Assembly (NCBI GenBank): GCA_904419075.1
Contig: CAJFQM010000001.1
Location: 179,235-243,234 of the forward strand
Direction: 5' to 3'
DNA from: an uncultured Clostridia bacterium
Lineage (GTDB): Bacteria; Bacillota; Clostridia; Christensenellales; Borkfalkiaceae
Length of the DNA: 64,000 bases
Shown: positions 1 to 8,590 of the stretch, piece by piece
Layout of the letters: each line of letters begins with the position of its first letter
How positions within the stretch are numbered: the first letter of the stretch is position 1
The notes under the pieces: model-generated
What the model saw: only the letters and a program-made list of their open reading frames with translations
Told to the model about the DNA's origin: nothing
The model's database searches: none
Translations under genes and position numbers: made by a program

Positions 1-11
1 AAAAAAGAATT

Positions 12-551
12 ATGTCTGTAATAGTTTTTAGTGCTATGTTTGTCATAGGAACAATGTGTGGCATAATACTTGAAAAATCTGTGACGATATACCGATATTA
101 CTTAAATTATTGCGACAACTATGTCTATCGTATATTTTCGGAGTCTCCGGGAGGTATTTTATTAGACAGAGTACTATCATCGACGTTTTTCCTGTTGTTG
201 ACGATCCCCGCGGCTTTTTGCATTTTTTATCTTCCCGTACAAGGACTGCTGATATTTTATAAAGGATTTGTATTCGGGTCGGTTACGGTTATTTTGATTT
301 CGGTATATAAGTTCAGCGGATTTTTGGTCTGGCTCATTGTGCTTTTACCGCAAACATTGCTGTTTGCGGCCGTATATGTTTGTTTTTCTGCAATCGCATA
401 TGATTTTGTTCGGGAAAAACGCTGTCGGGGAAACGGGATCAAAGAATTTTTTACGTATTGTTTGATTATGCTGTCGGCGGCTCTCGTTTGTGCGCTGATG
501 GAATTTCTCATGATCTGTCTGATTTTTCGTCCCGTTTCCAAAGTCCTTTGA
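12..551 (+). CDS. SpoIIM-like integral membrane protein
   Basis: This 179-residue protein is almost entirely hydrophobic, with about five membrane segments. Its general pattern (an amphipathic stretch near 'GILLDRVLSSTFF', then repeated hydrophobic helices) resembles stage II sporulation protein M, which in Bacillus works with SpoIID and SpoIIP in peptidoglycan remodelling during engulfment. It lies about 90 bases before a DacF-type D,D-carboxypeptidase; spoIIM and dacF are close neighbours in Bacillus, which supports the call. No good ribosome binding site is visible before the ATG. The frame stays open to the window edge, so the true start could lie outside. SpoIIM is usually a little longer (about 200-215 residues). 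The family call is an inference; the membrane topology is seen directly. Confidence 0.5.
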   Translation: MSVIVFSAMFVIGTMCGIILEKSVTIYRYYLNYCDNYVYRIFSESPGGILLDRVLSSTFFLLLTIPAAFCIFYLPVQGLLIFYKGFVFGSVTVILISVYKFSGFLVWLIVLLPQTLLFAAVYVCFSAIAYDFVREKRCRGNGIKEFFTYCLIMLSAALVCALMEFLMICLIFRPVSKVL

Positions 552-639
552 AGAAATGGATATCGAAAGATAGGGCATTGAAGAGCGAAAAAAGAAAATT
601 GAAGAGTATAATCCGCGAAGAAAGAGAGAAACTAAGGAT

Positions 640-1902
640 ATGAAAAAATTATTGGGCGTATTCCTCGGAATGGCGTTGTTCCTTCCGGGCGTTTCTACAA
701 AAGCGGCGATGAAGATCTCCGCTCCGACGGCGGAACCTTCGGCCGTTTCGGTCAGCGGCTTTCAAACGCCGGAAGAGCAAGAATTCTTCGCTTTGTCGGA
801 AGAAAAAAAGCAGGTCTCTGCGGAGAGTGTGGATTTACAGCTCAACGCAAAGGCGGCTTATATGATGGATTGGGCCAGCGGAACGGAAATTTTGGCGACC
901 AATGCGACCGAACGGCTTCCCATTGCGAGTATGTGCAAAATTATGACCTTGATTTTATGTTTCGATGCGGTGGAGTCGGGAAATCTCGACTTGGACGAAG
1001 AGATCACGGTCAGCGATCGTGCGGCTTCCATGGGCGGTTCACAGGTATTTTTGGAAGCAAACGCAAAATATCCGGCGCGGGAACTTATCAAAAGTATCAT
1101 CGTTTGTTCGGCGAACGATAGCTGCGTGGCGATGGCTGAGAGAATTGCCGGAAGCGAAAGTCTGTTTACGGATAAAATGAACGCTCGTGCAAAAGAGCTG
1201 GGAGCTTCGAACACTCTGTTTGCAAACTGTACGGGACTTCCCAAAGAACCGCAGTACTCATGTGCACACGATGTAGCGAAAATGTTGGCGGAACTCGTTT
1301 CCCACGAAGAGTATTTTTCGTTCAGTAAAATCTGGACGGATAAATTCGAACACCCTCAGGGAAGATACACGGAAATTTCCAATACCAATCGCTTGATTCG
1401 TTTTTATGACGGTTGCGACGGAGGCAAGACGGGGTTTACCAATCAGGCCGGTTTTTGTCTTGCCGCAACGGCTAAACGCGGCGGCATGCGGATCGTTTCC
1501 GTTGTGATCGGAGAGGATACGAGCGATCATCGTTTCGGAGATATCCGTACGATGTTTGATTACGCTTTTGCAACCTATACGCTTAAAACGGTCGTGGACG
1601 ACAATAATCCTTTAAGCGAAACGATAGAAGTGAGCGGGGGAAAATCGAAGAATATTTCCGTTCGTCCCGAGCGCAGTTCTCATATCTTCTCCAAGAGAGG
1701 AGACACGGAGAACGTAACGATAGACGTACAGCTCAAAAACCGAGTAAAGGCACCCGTTAAGGCAGGAGATAAAGTCGGAGAAATTATTGTCTATAAAGAT
1801 AATTTGGAAATCGATCGAGTAGCCGTTGTTGCGAATGAATCGGCGGCTGCGGCCGGTTTCCTCGATCACCTTCGCAGAGTGGCGCAGGGCTGGAATTTAT
1901 AA
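640..1902 (+). CDS. D-alanyl-D-alanine carboxypeptidase, S11 (DacF/PBP5 type)
   Basis: Penicillin-binding D,D-carboxypeptidase that removes the terminal D-Ala from peptidoglycan stem peptides outside the membrane. An N-terminal signal peptide (residues 1-23) is followed by all three active-site motifs: S97-x-x-K100 (ASMCK), S157-A-N159 and K263-T-G265. The last ~100 residues fit the beta-rich PBP5 C-terminal domain. At 420 residues it has family length. The ATG follows an 'AAGGA' site, and a hairpin terminator lies just downstream. Position after a SpoIIM-like gene suggests the DacF subgroup, which acts in the forespore in Bacillus. A vegetative PBP5 role is the alternative. Confidence 0.92.
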   Translation: MKKLLGVFLGMALFLPGVSTKAAMKISAPTAEPSAVSVSGFQTPEEQEFFALSEEKKQVSAESVDLQLNAKAAYMMDWASGTEILATNATERLPIASMCKIMTLILCFDAVESGNLDLDEEITVSDRAASMGGSQVFLEANAKYPARELIKSIIVCSANDSCVAMAERIAGSESLFTDKMNARAKELGASNTLFANCTGLPKEPQYSCAHDVAKMLAELVSHEEYFSFSKIWTDKFEHPQGRYTEISNTNRLIRFYDGCDGGKTGFTNQAGFCLAATAKRGGMRIVSVVIGEDTSDHRFGDIRTMFDYAFATYTLKTVVDDNNPLSETIEVSGGKSKNISVRPERSSHIFSKRGDTENVTIDVQLKNRVKAPVKAGDKVGEIIVYKDNLEIDRVAVVANESAAAAGFLDHLRRVAQGWNL

Positions 1903-1947
1903 TAGGGTAGAATATAACATATATTAACGGAATCCACAAGATATTTT

Positions 1948-1990
1948 AAGTCCGCTTTTTAAGAAAGTTACCTTAAAGAGCGGACTTTTA
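1948..1990 (+). terminator. Rho-independent terminator after the S11 carboxypeptidase
   Basis: A long stem pairs AAGTCCGCTTTTTAAG with CTTAAAGAGCGGACTT across a short loop and runs into T residues at about 1985-1990. It separates the first transcription unit from lysA. Confidence 0.8.
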
Positions 1991-2053
1991 TTCATTAAAT
2001 AATGAATAAGGTTATTTTTCACAAATTTTTCTTGGGAAACATGCTTCCGGGCC

Positions 2054-2082
2054 TTGCATTTTCAAAAAATTTTTGATAAAAT
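2054..2082 (+). promoter_or_regulatory. sigma-A-type promoter for lysA
   Basis: TTGCAT (2054-2059) and TAAAAT (2077-2082) are 17 bp apart, 54 bases before the lysA start. Confidence 0.55.
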
Positions 2083-2135
2083 AGATAACAGTATTTTATC
2101 GATAAAAATCACATAGGAAAAGGCGGATAAAAGTT

Positions 2136-3476
2136 ATGAATACAAGAGAAACTTTGAAAATAAACGAGAAAGGACATCTGGAAATCGGCGGAGCCGATTG
2201 TGTCGATTTAGCCGAAAAGTTCGGAACGCCGCTTTACGTACTCGACGAAGCGCACATTCGGAATATGATGCGTATATACAGGGATACCATTGAGAGCGAA
2301 TATGACGATAACGGACTTGTCCTGTATGCCTCCAAAGCATTTTCCTGCGAAGCGATTTATCGTATCGCGGCACAGGAAAACATCGGCGTGGACGTCGTTT
2401 CGGGCGGGGAGTTGTATACGGCGCTCAAAGCGGGTTTTCCCGCTTCAAAAATCTATATGCACGGCAATAATAAACTCGATTATGAAATCGAGGAAGCTCT
2501 CGATGCGAAAGTAAGATGTATCGTCGCTGATTCTCCCGAAGAAATCGATAAAATCGAAAGGGAAGCGGCGAAGAGAAAGATTGTTCAAAATATTTTGCTT
2601 CGCATTAATCCGGGAGTAGAAGCGCATACGCACGCTTATATTCAGACGGCAAAAACAGACAGTAAATTCGGATTTTCGGTCTCGAACAGAACGGCCGAAA
2701 AAGCCGTCGCTTACGCGCTTTCCAAAAAATACGTCAGTCTGAGGGGCTTTCATTGTCATATCGGCTCGCAGATTTTTGAAAAGCAGTCTTTCGTGCTCGC
2801 AGCGGAAAAGTGTATGGATTTTGCGGCGGAAATGAAGGAAAAATTCGGATTCGTCACGGAAGAACTCAATCTGGGCGGTGGTTTCGGGATTTGGTATACC
2901 GACGAAGATAAAAAAATCCCTCCCGAAGGATACAGGGAATATCTCGAAGCGTTAATTTCTGCCGTTAAGCGGAAGGCCGGAGAAAAGGGACTTAAACTTC
3001 CGTTTCTCATTGTAGAACCGGGAAGATCTATCGTCGGAGAAGCGGGGATTACGCTCTATACGGTCGGCGCGATCAAAGAAATTCCCGGACTCAGAAAATA
3101 TGTCGCCGTCGACGGAGGCATGTTCGATAATCCGAGATATGCGCTCTATCAGGCGAAATATACGCCCGTACTTGCGGCTCGGGCTGCGGAACCCGCGACG
3201 GAAATCGTTTCGATAGCGGGAAAATGCTGCGAAAGCGGGGATTTAATCGCCATGAACGTGCATCTTCCGAAGGCGAAAGAGGGTGACCTTTTAGCTGTTC
3301 TTTCCACGGGAGCCTATAATTATTCCATGGCGATGAACTATAACCGCAACTTGATTCCGCCCTGTGTGTTGGTGAAAGACGGAAAAGGGGAATACATCAT
3401 CAAGCCGCAGTCCTATCAAGATCTGACAAGAAACGACGTCGTTCCCGCTTATCTTCTTTCGGAAACGGATAAATAA
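2136..3476 (+). CDS. lysA: diaminopimelate decarboxylase
   Basis: PLP-dependent decarboxylase that converts meso-diaminopimelate to L-lysine, the last step of lysine synthesis. Fold-type III motifs are visible: the PLP lysine in 'YASKAF' near residue 67, 'FHCHIGSQI' near 206, the glycine-rich 'LNLGGGFGI', 'EPGRSI', and the C-terminal 'CESGD' carrying the active-site Cys. At 446 residues it has normal length. The ATG is preceded by an AAGGCGG site. It appears to be a single-gene transcript with its own promoter; the M50 protease downstream has another. Confidence 0.95.
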   Translation: MNTRETLKINEKGHLEIGGADCVDLAEKFGTPLYVLDEAHIRNMMRIYRDTIESEYDDNGLVLYASKAFSCEAIYRIAAQENIGVDVVSGGELYTALKAGFPASKIYMHGNNKLDYEIEEALDAKVRCIVADSPEEIDKIEREAAKRKIVQNILLRINPGVEAHTHAYIQTAKTDSKFGFSVSNRTAEKAVAYALSKKYVSLRGFHCHIGSQIFEKQSFVLAAEKCMDFAAEMKEKFGFVTEELNLGGGFGIWYTDEDKKIPPEGYREYLEALISAVKRKAGEKGLKLPFLIVEPGRSIVGEAGITLYTVGAIKEIPGLRKYVAVDGGMFDNPRYALYQAKYTPVLAARAAEPATEIVSIAGKCCESGDLIAMNVHLPKAKEGDLLAVLSTGAYNYSMAMNYNRNLIPPCVLVKDGKGEYIIKPQSYQDLTRNDVVPAYLLSETDK

Positions 3477-3518
3477 ACGTTTCTCGAGCATAATATTTTG
3501 AAAAATCCTTTCACACAC

Positions 3519-3547
3519 TTGCTTTTTCGGATAAAAAACGGTATAAT
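3519..3547 (+). promoter_or_regulatory. near-consensus promoter giving a leaderless M50 transcript
   Basis: TTGCTT (3519-3524) and TATAAT (3542-3547) are 17 bp apart. Only six bases separate the -10 box from the ATG at 3554, so the expected transcription start is the A of the start codon. Confidence 0.65.
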
Positions 3548-3553
3548 AAAAAT

Positions 3554-4249
3554 ATGGACTATATAGTATATCTCCTCGCAAGTTTTCTTGCGGTCATGGT
3601 CGTCATTACGCTGCACGAGTTTTCTCATGCGTTCGTTGCCTATAAATGCGGCGATCCGACGGCAAAATTCAACGGAAGAATGACGCTCAACCCGATAAAG
3701 CATTTCGATCCTATCGGAATCGTGATGTTCGCATTGGTGGGATTCGGTTGGGCTCGACCCGTACCCGTCAATCCGAATAATTTCCGCCATTATCGCAGCG
3801 GCAGTTTTTGGACAAGCGCCGCGGGTATCATCACAAACTATATTTCGGCATTTTTGTTTTATCCGATTTTTCTTCTCACGACGAACTATTTATTGCCGGA
3901 TAGTTCTTATGCCATGACCTACGGGCAAGAGTTTATTGATTATCTCACGCAGTTTTTGTTTTCCTATTCTTTGAGTTTCTGCGTATTCAATCTTTTGCCT
4001 TTCTATCCTTTGGACGGTTTCCGCATGGTGGACGCATTGAATAAAAAGCGCGGTAAGGTCTATCGTTTTCTCCGCAACTACGGTTACTATATTTTGATGG
4101 GACTTATTTTCCTCAGCTTTGTTGCAAGAAATCTTGCGATAAGAGTTCCGTTTTTCGGATATTTCGATATTCTCGGTTATGTCATGACTTTTGCGACGAA
4201 TATCTTCGGCTGGCCGATTACGGCGTTATGGGATTTGATTCTTCTCTGA
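3554..4249 (+). CDS. site-2 protease family (M50) zinc metalloprotease
   Basis: Integral membrane metalloprotease of the Rip/YwhC-like M50 group, expected to cut substrates inside the membrane. The zinc motif HEFSH (H21-E22-x-x-H25) lies at the end of the first hydrophobic segment. The partner metal motif 'NLLPFYPLDGFR' (N-x-x-P...LDG) lies in a later helix. About five to six hydrophobic segments and 231 residues match the short YwhC-type proteins. There is no ribosome binding site before the ATG, and the promoter position predicts a leaderless mRNA. The next Met (residue 15) would cut into the first helix, so the first ATG is preferred. It is followed at once by scpA. Confidence 0.88.
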   Translation: MDYIVYLLASFLAVMVVITLHEFSHAFVAYKCGDPTAKFNGRMTLNPIKHFDPIGIVMFALVGFGWARPVPVNPNNFRHYRSGSFWTSAAGIITNYISAFLFYPIFLLTTNYLLPDSSYAMTYGQEFIDYLTQFLFSYSLSFCVFNLLPFYPLDGFRMVDALNKKRGKVYRFLRNYGYYILMGLIFLSFVARNLAIRVPFFGYFDILGYVMTFATNIFGWPITALWDLILL

Positions 4250-4260
4250 GGGGGGCACAA

Positions 4261-5073
4261 GTGGAAAAAATTACGGTAGATTCGGTAAAAAACTTTGATT
4301 CGGAGGTAGACTATACGACGGTGCTCGATAATTTCGAGGGGCCGCTCGATCTGCTTTTATACCTTATCAAAGAACAAGAAATCGAGATCAAAGATATTTT
4401 CGTCTCTCAGGTCACGGAACAATTTTTGATGTATATGAAAGGGCTTCCCTATATCGATATGGATAAGGCGAGCGATTATCTGAATATTGCGGCCACGATT
4501 ATCGACATTAAAGCCCGCAGTCTCGTTCCTCCTCCCGACGACGGCTTCGACGATTATTACGACGAGGACGACGATCCGCAAGGAGATCTGATCCGTGCGC
4601 TCGAAGAATATCAGATGATAAAGGAAGAAGCGGAAAAGCTCAAAGAAATGGAGACGGTCGGCTATTATTTCAAAGAGCCGGATAGGGAAGTCGGCGGAGT
4701 GCAGGTCAAATATAAAGATTTTACGTTAGACGCGCTTTTGGCGGCATTTGCAAAACTCATGCTGAAAAGAGAAAGCATGAAGAGCGAAACGGGCGCGGCG
4801 CGGGAAATTCCCAGAGATCTTTATACGGTTCCCGAAAAAATCAGTTACATAAGGGAGGTTGTCAAAGAGAAGGAAAAGGTTTCCTTTGAAGAACTTTTTG
4901 AAGAAGGCGCTTCGAAACCGGAAATTGTCACGACCTTTCAAGCGCTTTTGGAACTTTTGAAGCATCAATTTTTACTTGTAACGCAAGAAGAGATTTTCTC
5001 TTCCATTACGATTATGAAAAATCCGAACAGGAATGAGGAGGAAGAAATTGGAGAAATTGACGAATATAATTGA
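4261..5073 (+). CDS. scpA: segregation and condensation protein A
   Basis: Kleisin subunit that bridges Smc and ScpB in the bacterial condensin complex, for chromosome compaction and segregation. The N-terminal 'LDNFEGPLDLLLYLI' is the family signature, and an acidic linker precedes the C-terminal winged-helix part. I chose the GTG at 4261 because GAGGGGGG lies five bases before it; an in-frame ATG at 4228 would overlap the M50 gene and lacks such a site. The result is 270 residues. It overlaps scpB and is surely co-translated with it. Confidence 0.92.
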   Translation: MEKITVDSVKNFDSEVDYTTVLDNFEGPLDLLLYLIKEQEIEIKDIFVSQVTEQFLMYMKGLPYIDMDKASDYLNIAATIIDIKARSLVPPPDDGFDDYYDEDDDPQGDLIRALEEYQMIKEEAEKLKEMETVGYYFKEPDREVGGVQVKYKDFTLDALLAAFAKLMLKRESMKSETGAAREIPRDLYTVPEKISYIREVVKEKEKVSFEELFEEGASKPEIVTTFQALLELLKHQFLLVTQEEIFSSITIMKNPNRNEEEEIGEIDEYN

Positions 5074-5749
5074 GGCGATCCTGTTTGCCTCAGGAAATGC
5101 AGTTCCCATGGATCTTCTCAGAGACAAGCTGTCTCTGACGAAAGCGGAAATGGATACGGCCGTCAGGCATCTCGAAAAGAAATATACCGGCGACTGCGGA
5201 ATCCGACTCCTGACTTTCAACCACAAATTGCAGTTTGCGACGAATCCCGACTATAAAGATCCGGTTGCGTCCGTTCTCAATCCCATCAGGGAAAAGGAAT
5301 TTACCCGTACGATCCTCGAATGCGCCGCGATTATCGCCTATAAGCAGCCCATTACCCGCGCGGAATTGGAAGCGGTCCGCGGCATAAACAGCGATTATGC
5401 GATCACCACGTTGCAAAGTCTCGATATGATTACTCCCTGCGGGCGGAAAGATGTACCCGGAAAACCGATTTTGTATGCAACGACCGATAATTTCCTTAAA
5501 CGTTTCAAATTAAAATCGTTGGCAGATCTTCCCGATTATGACGAGCTGATGGAAAAGATCGCCGAAATCAACGCCGCAAACGAAGCGAGCAGCTATCTCT
5601 ATGAAAAGGATGTTTATGATCCGGAAAAGGAAGCCGCTGAGGAAGAAGCCGCAGAAGAAAAGCGGGAAAAAGAGAATTCTTCCGAAGGCGGATTCGAACT
5701 TCCCGACTTCCTGAAAGACATAGAAGACGGAATCATCAAAATCCAATAA
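5048..5749 (+). CDS. scpB: segregation and condensation protein B
   Basis: Winged-helix partner of ScpA in the Smc-ScpAB condensin. It shows the typical 'IIEAILFASGNAVP' start and the 'RTILECAAIIAYKQPITRAE' and 'VRGINSDYAITTL' blocks, followed by a Glu-rich C-terminal tail of about 50 residues. The TTG at 5048 is preferred: GAGGAGG ends six bases before it, while the ATG at 5033 overlaps that very site and has no Shine-Dalgarno of its own. The start lies inside scpA, so translation is coupled. Confidence 0.92.
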   Translation: MEKLTNIIEAILFASGNAVPMDLLRDKLSLTKAEMDTAVRHLEKKYTGDCGIRLLTFNHKLQFATNPDYKDPVASVLNPIREKEFTRTILECAAIIAYKQPITRAELEAVRGINSDYAITTLQSLDMITPCGRKDVPGKPILYATTDNFLKRFKLKSLADLPDYDELMEKIAEINAANEASSYLYEKDVYDPEKEAAEEEAAEEKREKENSSEGGFELPDFLKDIEDGIIKIQ

Positions 5750-5822
5750 GGGAATTTGTTGTGATTTTATAAAACTTTGATAAAAACTACATACTTTCAC
5801 GCAATCTGCCCATATTGTAGAT

Positions 5823-6377
5823 ATGGGCAGATTCTTTTTATTTTCCGCCGTGGGAATACTCGTTTTGGCGGTATTGCTGTTTTTTCCGATATTTCTTGAA
5901 GCGGATATTCACTATGATATGAATCGGAAAAAATTCGGATTTGCTCTATACGCATATAAGGTGCTGAAATTAATAGGCGGTTACGTCACCACATATCCGG
6001 GCGGCATAGCTCTTCACATTTCCCCGAAAAAAGCTATTTTGAAACCTTACTCCGGAATGGATTCGGACAGAAAACGTTTTTCGTTTACAAAGGCGTTTCG
6101 AATCGTCTCTTTAAGGCTGACGACGGAAACGGGTGCGGAATACCTCATTCCCGTTTCCCTGGCGCATACGGCGCTTCGGTCATTTTTTCTCTCCGTCGGG
6201 GGACGGAAAGAAAAAATTGAAAATAACTTGTGGCTGACGAACGGCGACGAGCTGCGTATATCGTTGAATCTCGTTACGTTCTTTAATCTGTTTATTCTTC
6301 TCGGTGCCTTGGCGAATCTTTTGAAGGAGAAAATAAAAAGTTTATGGCAGAAAAAGACAAAAAAATCAATAGTCTGA
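5823..6377 (+). CDS. DUF2953-like membrane-anchored protein (YtfI-like)
   Basis: The 184-residue protein has an N-terminal membrane helix (residues 4-23), a central beta-rich part, a second hydrophobic stretch near residues 150-168 and a basic tail. A gene of this kind directly before ytfJ and after scpAB is the usual arrangement for DUF2953 (YtfI) in spore formers. Function is not established; a forespore membrane role is inferred from YtfJ. The start codon lies in the right arm of a perfect 10-bp inverted repeat (5806-5815/5821-5830) and has no visible ribosome binding site. The 3' end overlaps ytfJ by 34 bases. Confidence 0.6.
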   Translation: MGRFFLFSAVGILVLAVLLFFPIFLEADIHYDMNRKKFGFALYAYKVLKLIGGYVTTYPGGIALHISPKKAILKPYSGMDSDRKRFSFTKAFRIVSLRLTTETGAEYLIPVSLAHTALRSFFLSVGGRKEKIENNLWLTNGDELRISLNLVTFFNLFILLGALANLLKEKIKSLWQKKTKKSIV

Positions 6378-6715
6378 TAGACGCTTCCGTCTTGACTCTC
6401 GGCGATCTGGCCGACGTCGATACCGTCGTGGGAAAACCTATCGTGACGGCCAGCGGTTTTCAGGTGATTCCTTTTTCAAAGGTGACGATGGGTTGCCTTT
6501 CCGGCGGAGGAGAATACGGAGACATCAAAGTAGTCAAAGAAGCGAATTCCATGCCTTTTGCGGGCGGAAGCGGCTCCGTCGTCAGCATGAAACCGATGGG
6601 ATTTATCATCGATGACGGAAAGAGCTGTCGTATGGTCCGAATCACGGACGAACCGATCGACAATTTAATTGAAAAAGCCAGCGAAATCGTCCGAAACATC
6701 ACGGCGAAGGAATAA
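6344..6715 (+). CDS. ytfJ: GerW family sporulation protein YtfJ
   Basis: Small soluble spore protein. The family is recognised by 'VVGKPIVTASGFQVIPFSKVTMG', the glycine-rich 'GGGSGSVVSMKPMGF' and a C-terminal amphipathic helix (longer quotes are shortened here to the key residues: GKPI, PFSKV, GGGSG, PMGF). In Bacillus, YtfJ/GerW is made in the forespore and is needed for germination with some nutrients. At 123 residues it is slightly shorter than the Bacillus protein (about 150). GAAGGAGA lies 13 bases before the ATG. It sits in an apparent scpB-DUF2953-ytfJ-dacB run. Confidence 0.85.
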   Translation: MAEKDKKINSLIDASVLTLGDLADVDTVVGKPIVTASGFQVIPFSKVTMGCLSGGGEYGDIKVVKEANSMPFAGGSGSVVSMKPMGFIIDDGKSCRMVRITDEPIDNLIEKASEIVRNITAKE

Positions 6716-6721
6716 AGAGAG

Positions 6722-7807
6722 ATGAAAGGACAGATATACCGTACGGAAGCGGATTGCAAGCCGCGCCGCTTCCGTTTTCTTTGCGGAGTCTTGCTTGCGG
6801 CTTATTGCGTATGTGTCTTTCATCCGGCGTCTCCCGTATCGGCAGACGCCGCCCGTCCCTCCGTTGCTCCCGCGAAAGCGGAATGTGTCATGGAGGCAAA
6901 TACGCGAAGAATTTTATATGAGAGAAACGGTGAAGAAAAGCTCCCGATGGCAAGCACGACGAAAATTCTCACGGCTATTACGGTTCTCGAACACTGCGAC
7001 GACATAAAGGAAGAATTTGAAATTCCTTCCGAAGCGCAGGGCGTGGAGGGGTCGAGCATCTATCTGAAAAGCGGAGAACTTTACAGCGTGGAGGATTTAC
7101 TTTACGGACTCATGCTTCGTTCGGGAAACGACAGTGCGGAAGCATTGGCTCTGCATACGGCGGGCGGTATCGAAAAATTTTCTTTTCTGATGAACGAAAC
7201 GGCACAGAAAGCGGGCGCCTTAAAGAGCAGTTTCCGGAACCCGCACGGACTTCCTTGCGACGAACATTACACGACCGCGAGAGATCTCACCTTGATTTCC
7301 TGTTATGCGATGCAAAATCCCGAATTTAAGAAAATCGTATCGACGAAATATTACCGGCCGAGGGGGTGGGCGAATAAAAACAAGATGCTGAAAAATTATT
7401 CGGGGGGAATCGGCATCAAGACGGGATATACACAGAAAGCGGGGAGATGCCTCGTGAGTGCCGCCGAGCGCGAAGGGATGACCTTAATCTGTACCGTACT
7501 GAATTGTTCCATGATGTACGAACGGAGCGCACAGCTTCTCGACGATGCTTTCTCCGCCTATGAAAACGTCAGGATTCTCGGAGCCCGTACGCCCGTTCCC
7601 GTCAAGAAGGACGGAAAGAATATAACGGGCTGTACGAGGGAAGATTTATATTATCCGTTGCTTCCGGAGGAAAAACAACATCTGAAAATAGAGTTTTCGG
7701 AAGAAAGAAATGTTACGGAAACGGAAAAGAACGGGGAAATTATCGGACAAATTAAAATATATCTCATAAATCGGTTGCTTTTTTCGAGAAATTTATATAA
7801 ACTATAA
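6722..7807 (+). CDS. D-alanyl-D-alanine carboxypeptidase, S11 (DacB-like)
   Basis: A second D,D-carboxypeptidase in the window. A hydrophobic signal segment (residues 17-42) is followed by the active-site triad S78-T-T-K81, S134-G-N136 and K233-T-G235. The C-terminal extension is short compared with PBP5, and the last residues are basic and hydrophobic, which may help membrane attachment. Linkage to ytfJ suggests DacB (PBP5*), the mother-cell enzyme that trims spore-cortex peptidoglycan; that subgroup call is inference. Six bases separate it from ytfJ. Confidence 0.9.
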   Translation: MKGQIYRTEADCKPRRFRFLCGVLLAAYCVCVFHPASPVSADAARPSVAPAKAECVMEANTRRILYERNGEEKLPMASTTKILTAITVLEHCDDIKEEFEIPSEAQGVEGSSIYLKSGELYSVEDLLYGLMLRSGNDSAEALALHTAGGIEKFSFLMNETAQKAGALKSSFRNPHGLPCDEHYTTARDLTLISCYAMQNPEFKKIVSTKYYRPRGWANKNKMLKNYSGGIGIKTGYTQKAGRCLVSAAEREGMTLICTVLNCSMMYERSAQLLDDAFSAYENVRILGARTPVPVKKDGKNITGCTREDLYYPLLPEEKQHLKIEFSEERNVTETEKNGEIIGQIKIYLINRLLFSRNLYKL

Positions 7808-7836
7808 AGGTAAATTTCGAATAAGAAGGCATACGA

Positions 7837-8541
7837 ATGAGAATTAATAAGTTTTTAGCGGAAAACGGAATCGCCAGTCGTCGCCATGCGGACGAAATGG
7901 TTTCGGCCGGCAGAATCAAAATCAACGGACAGACGGCTTTGCTCGGAGCCGACGTGCAGGACGGCGACGAAGTTTTGCTCGACGATAAACCGATCGCGCG
8001 GGCAGAGAAAAAACTCGAATATTATATCATGAATAAACCGAAAGGGATACTTTGTACAGTCTCCGACGATCGGGGGCGAAAAACGGTCATGAATCTTCTG
8101 CCCGCCGGAGCGGGGCGGGTGTTTCCCGTGGGGCGTCTGGATTACGCTACCGAAGGACTTCTTCTCTTAACGAACGACGGAGAACTTGCCTATCGCCTTA
8201 CCAATCCTAAAAATGAAATTCCGAAAACTTATTTGGCGCGCGTGGAGGGAACCATGTCGGAAAAGGATCTCAACCGTATTCGGTCGGGAATCGAATTGGA
8301 CGGAGTTCTCACGAAGAAATGCAAGGCTCATATCGTCGAGACGAATAAGGCATATACGAAAATCCACATAACGATTACAGAAGGAAAAAACCGACAAATT
8401 CGCCGTATGTTTGAAGCCATAGGCCGAAACGTGGATTTTCTCAAAAGAATCAAAATCGGGGAATTGACGCTTCGCGGACTCGATCGCGGAGAAGTCCGTT
8501 CTTTGAACGACGAGGAAATTTCTTATCTGAAAAACTTATAA
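7837..8541 (+). CDS. rluB: 23S rRNA pseudouridine synthase, RsuA/RluB family
   Basis: Makes pseudouridine in 23S rRNA (RluB acts at position 2605 in E. coli). An N-terminal S4 RNA-binding domain ('MRINKFLAENGIASRR', residues 1-45) precedes the catalytic domain with 'GRLDYATEGLLLLTNDGE', where the Asp of GRLD is the nucleophile, and 'GKNRQIRRMF'. At 234 residues it has normal length. An AAGAAGG site precedes the ATG. Linkage with scpAB and the spore genes is common in Bacillota. RluB is preferred over RsuA by context only. Confidence 0.9.
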   Translation: MRINKFLAENGIASRRHADEMVSAGRIKINGQTALLGADVQDGDEVLLDDKPIARAEKKLEYYIMNKPKGILCTVSDDRGRKTVMNLLPAGAGRVFPVGRLDYATEGLLLLTNDGELAYRLTNPKNEIPKTYLARVEGTMSEKDLNRIRSGIELDGVLTKKCKAHIVETNKAYTKIHITITEGKNRQIRRMFEAIGRNVDFLKRIKIGELTLRGLDRGEVRSLNDEEISYLKNL

Positions 8542-8544
8542 ATA

Positions 8545-8578
8545 AAAAACAGGTCTTAAAACTAAGACCTGTTTTTTT
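8545..8578. terminator. bidirectional terminator between rluB and DUF1848
   Basis: AAAAACAGGTCTTA pairs with TAAGACCTGTTTTT around a short loop, with A and T runs on both sides, so it can serve both convergent genes. Confidence 0.85.
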
Positions 8579-8590
8579 AATCGAGCCGTC

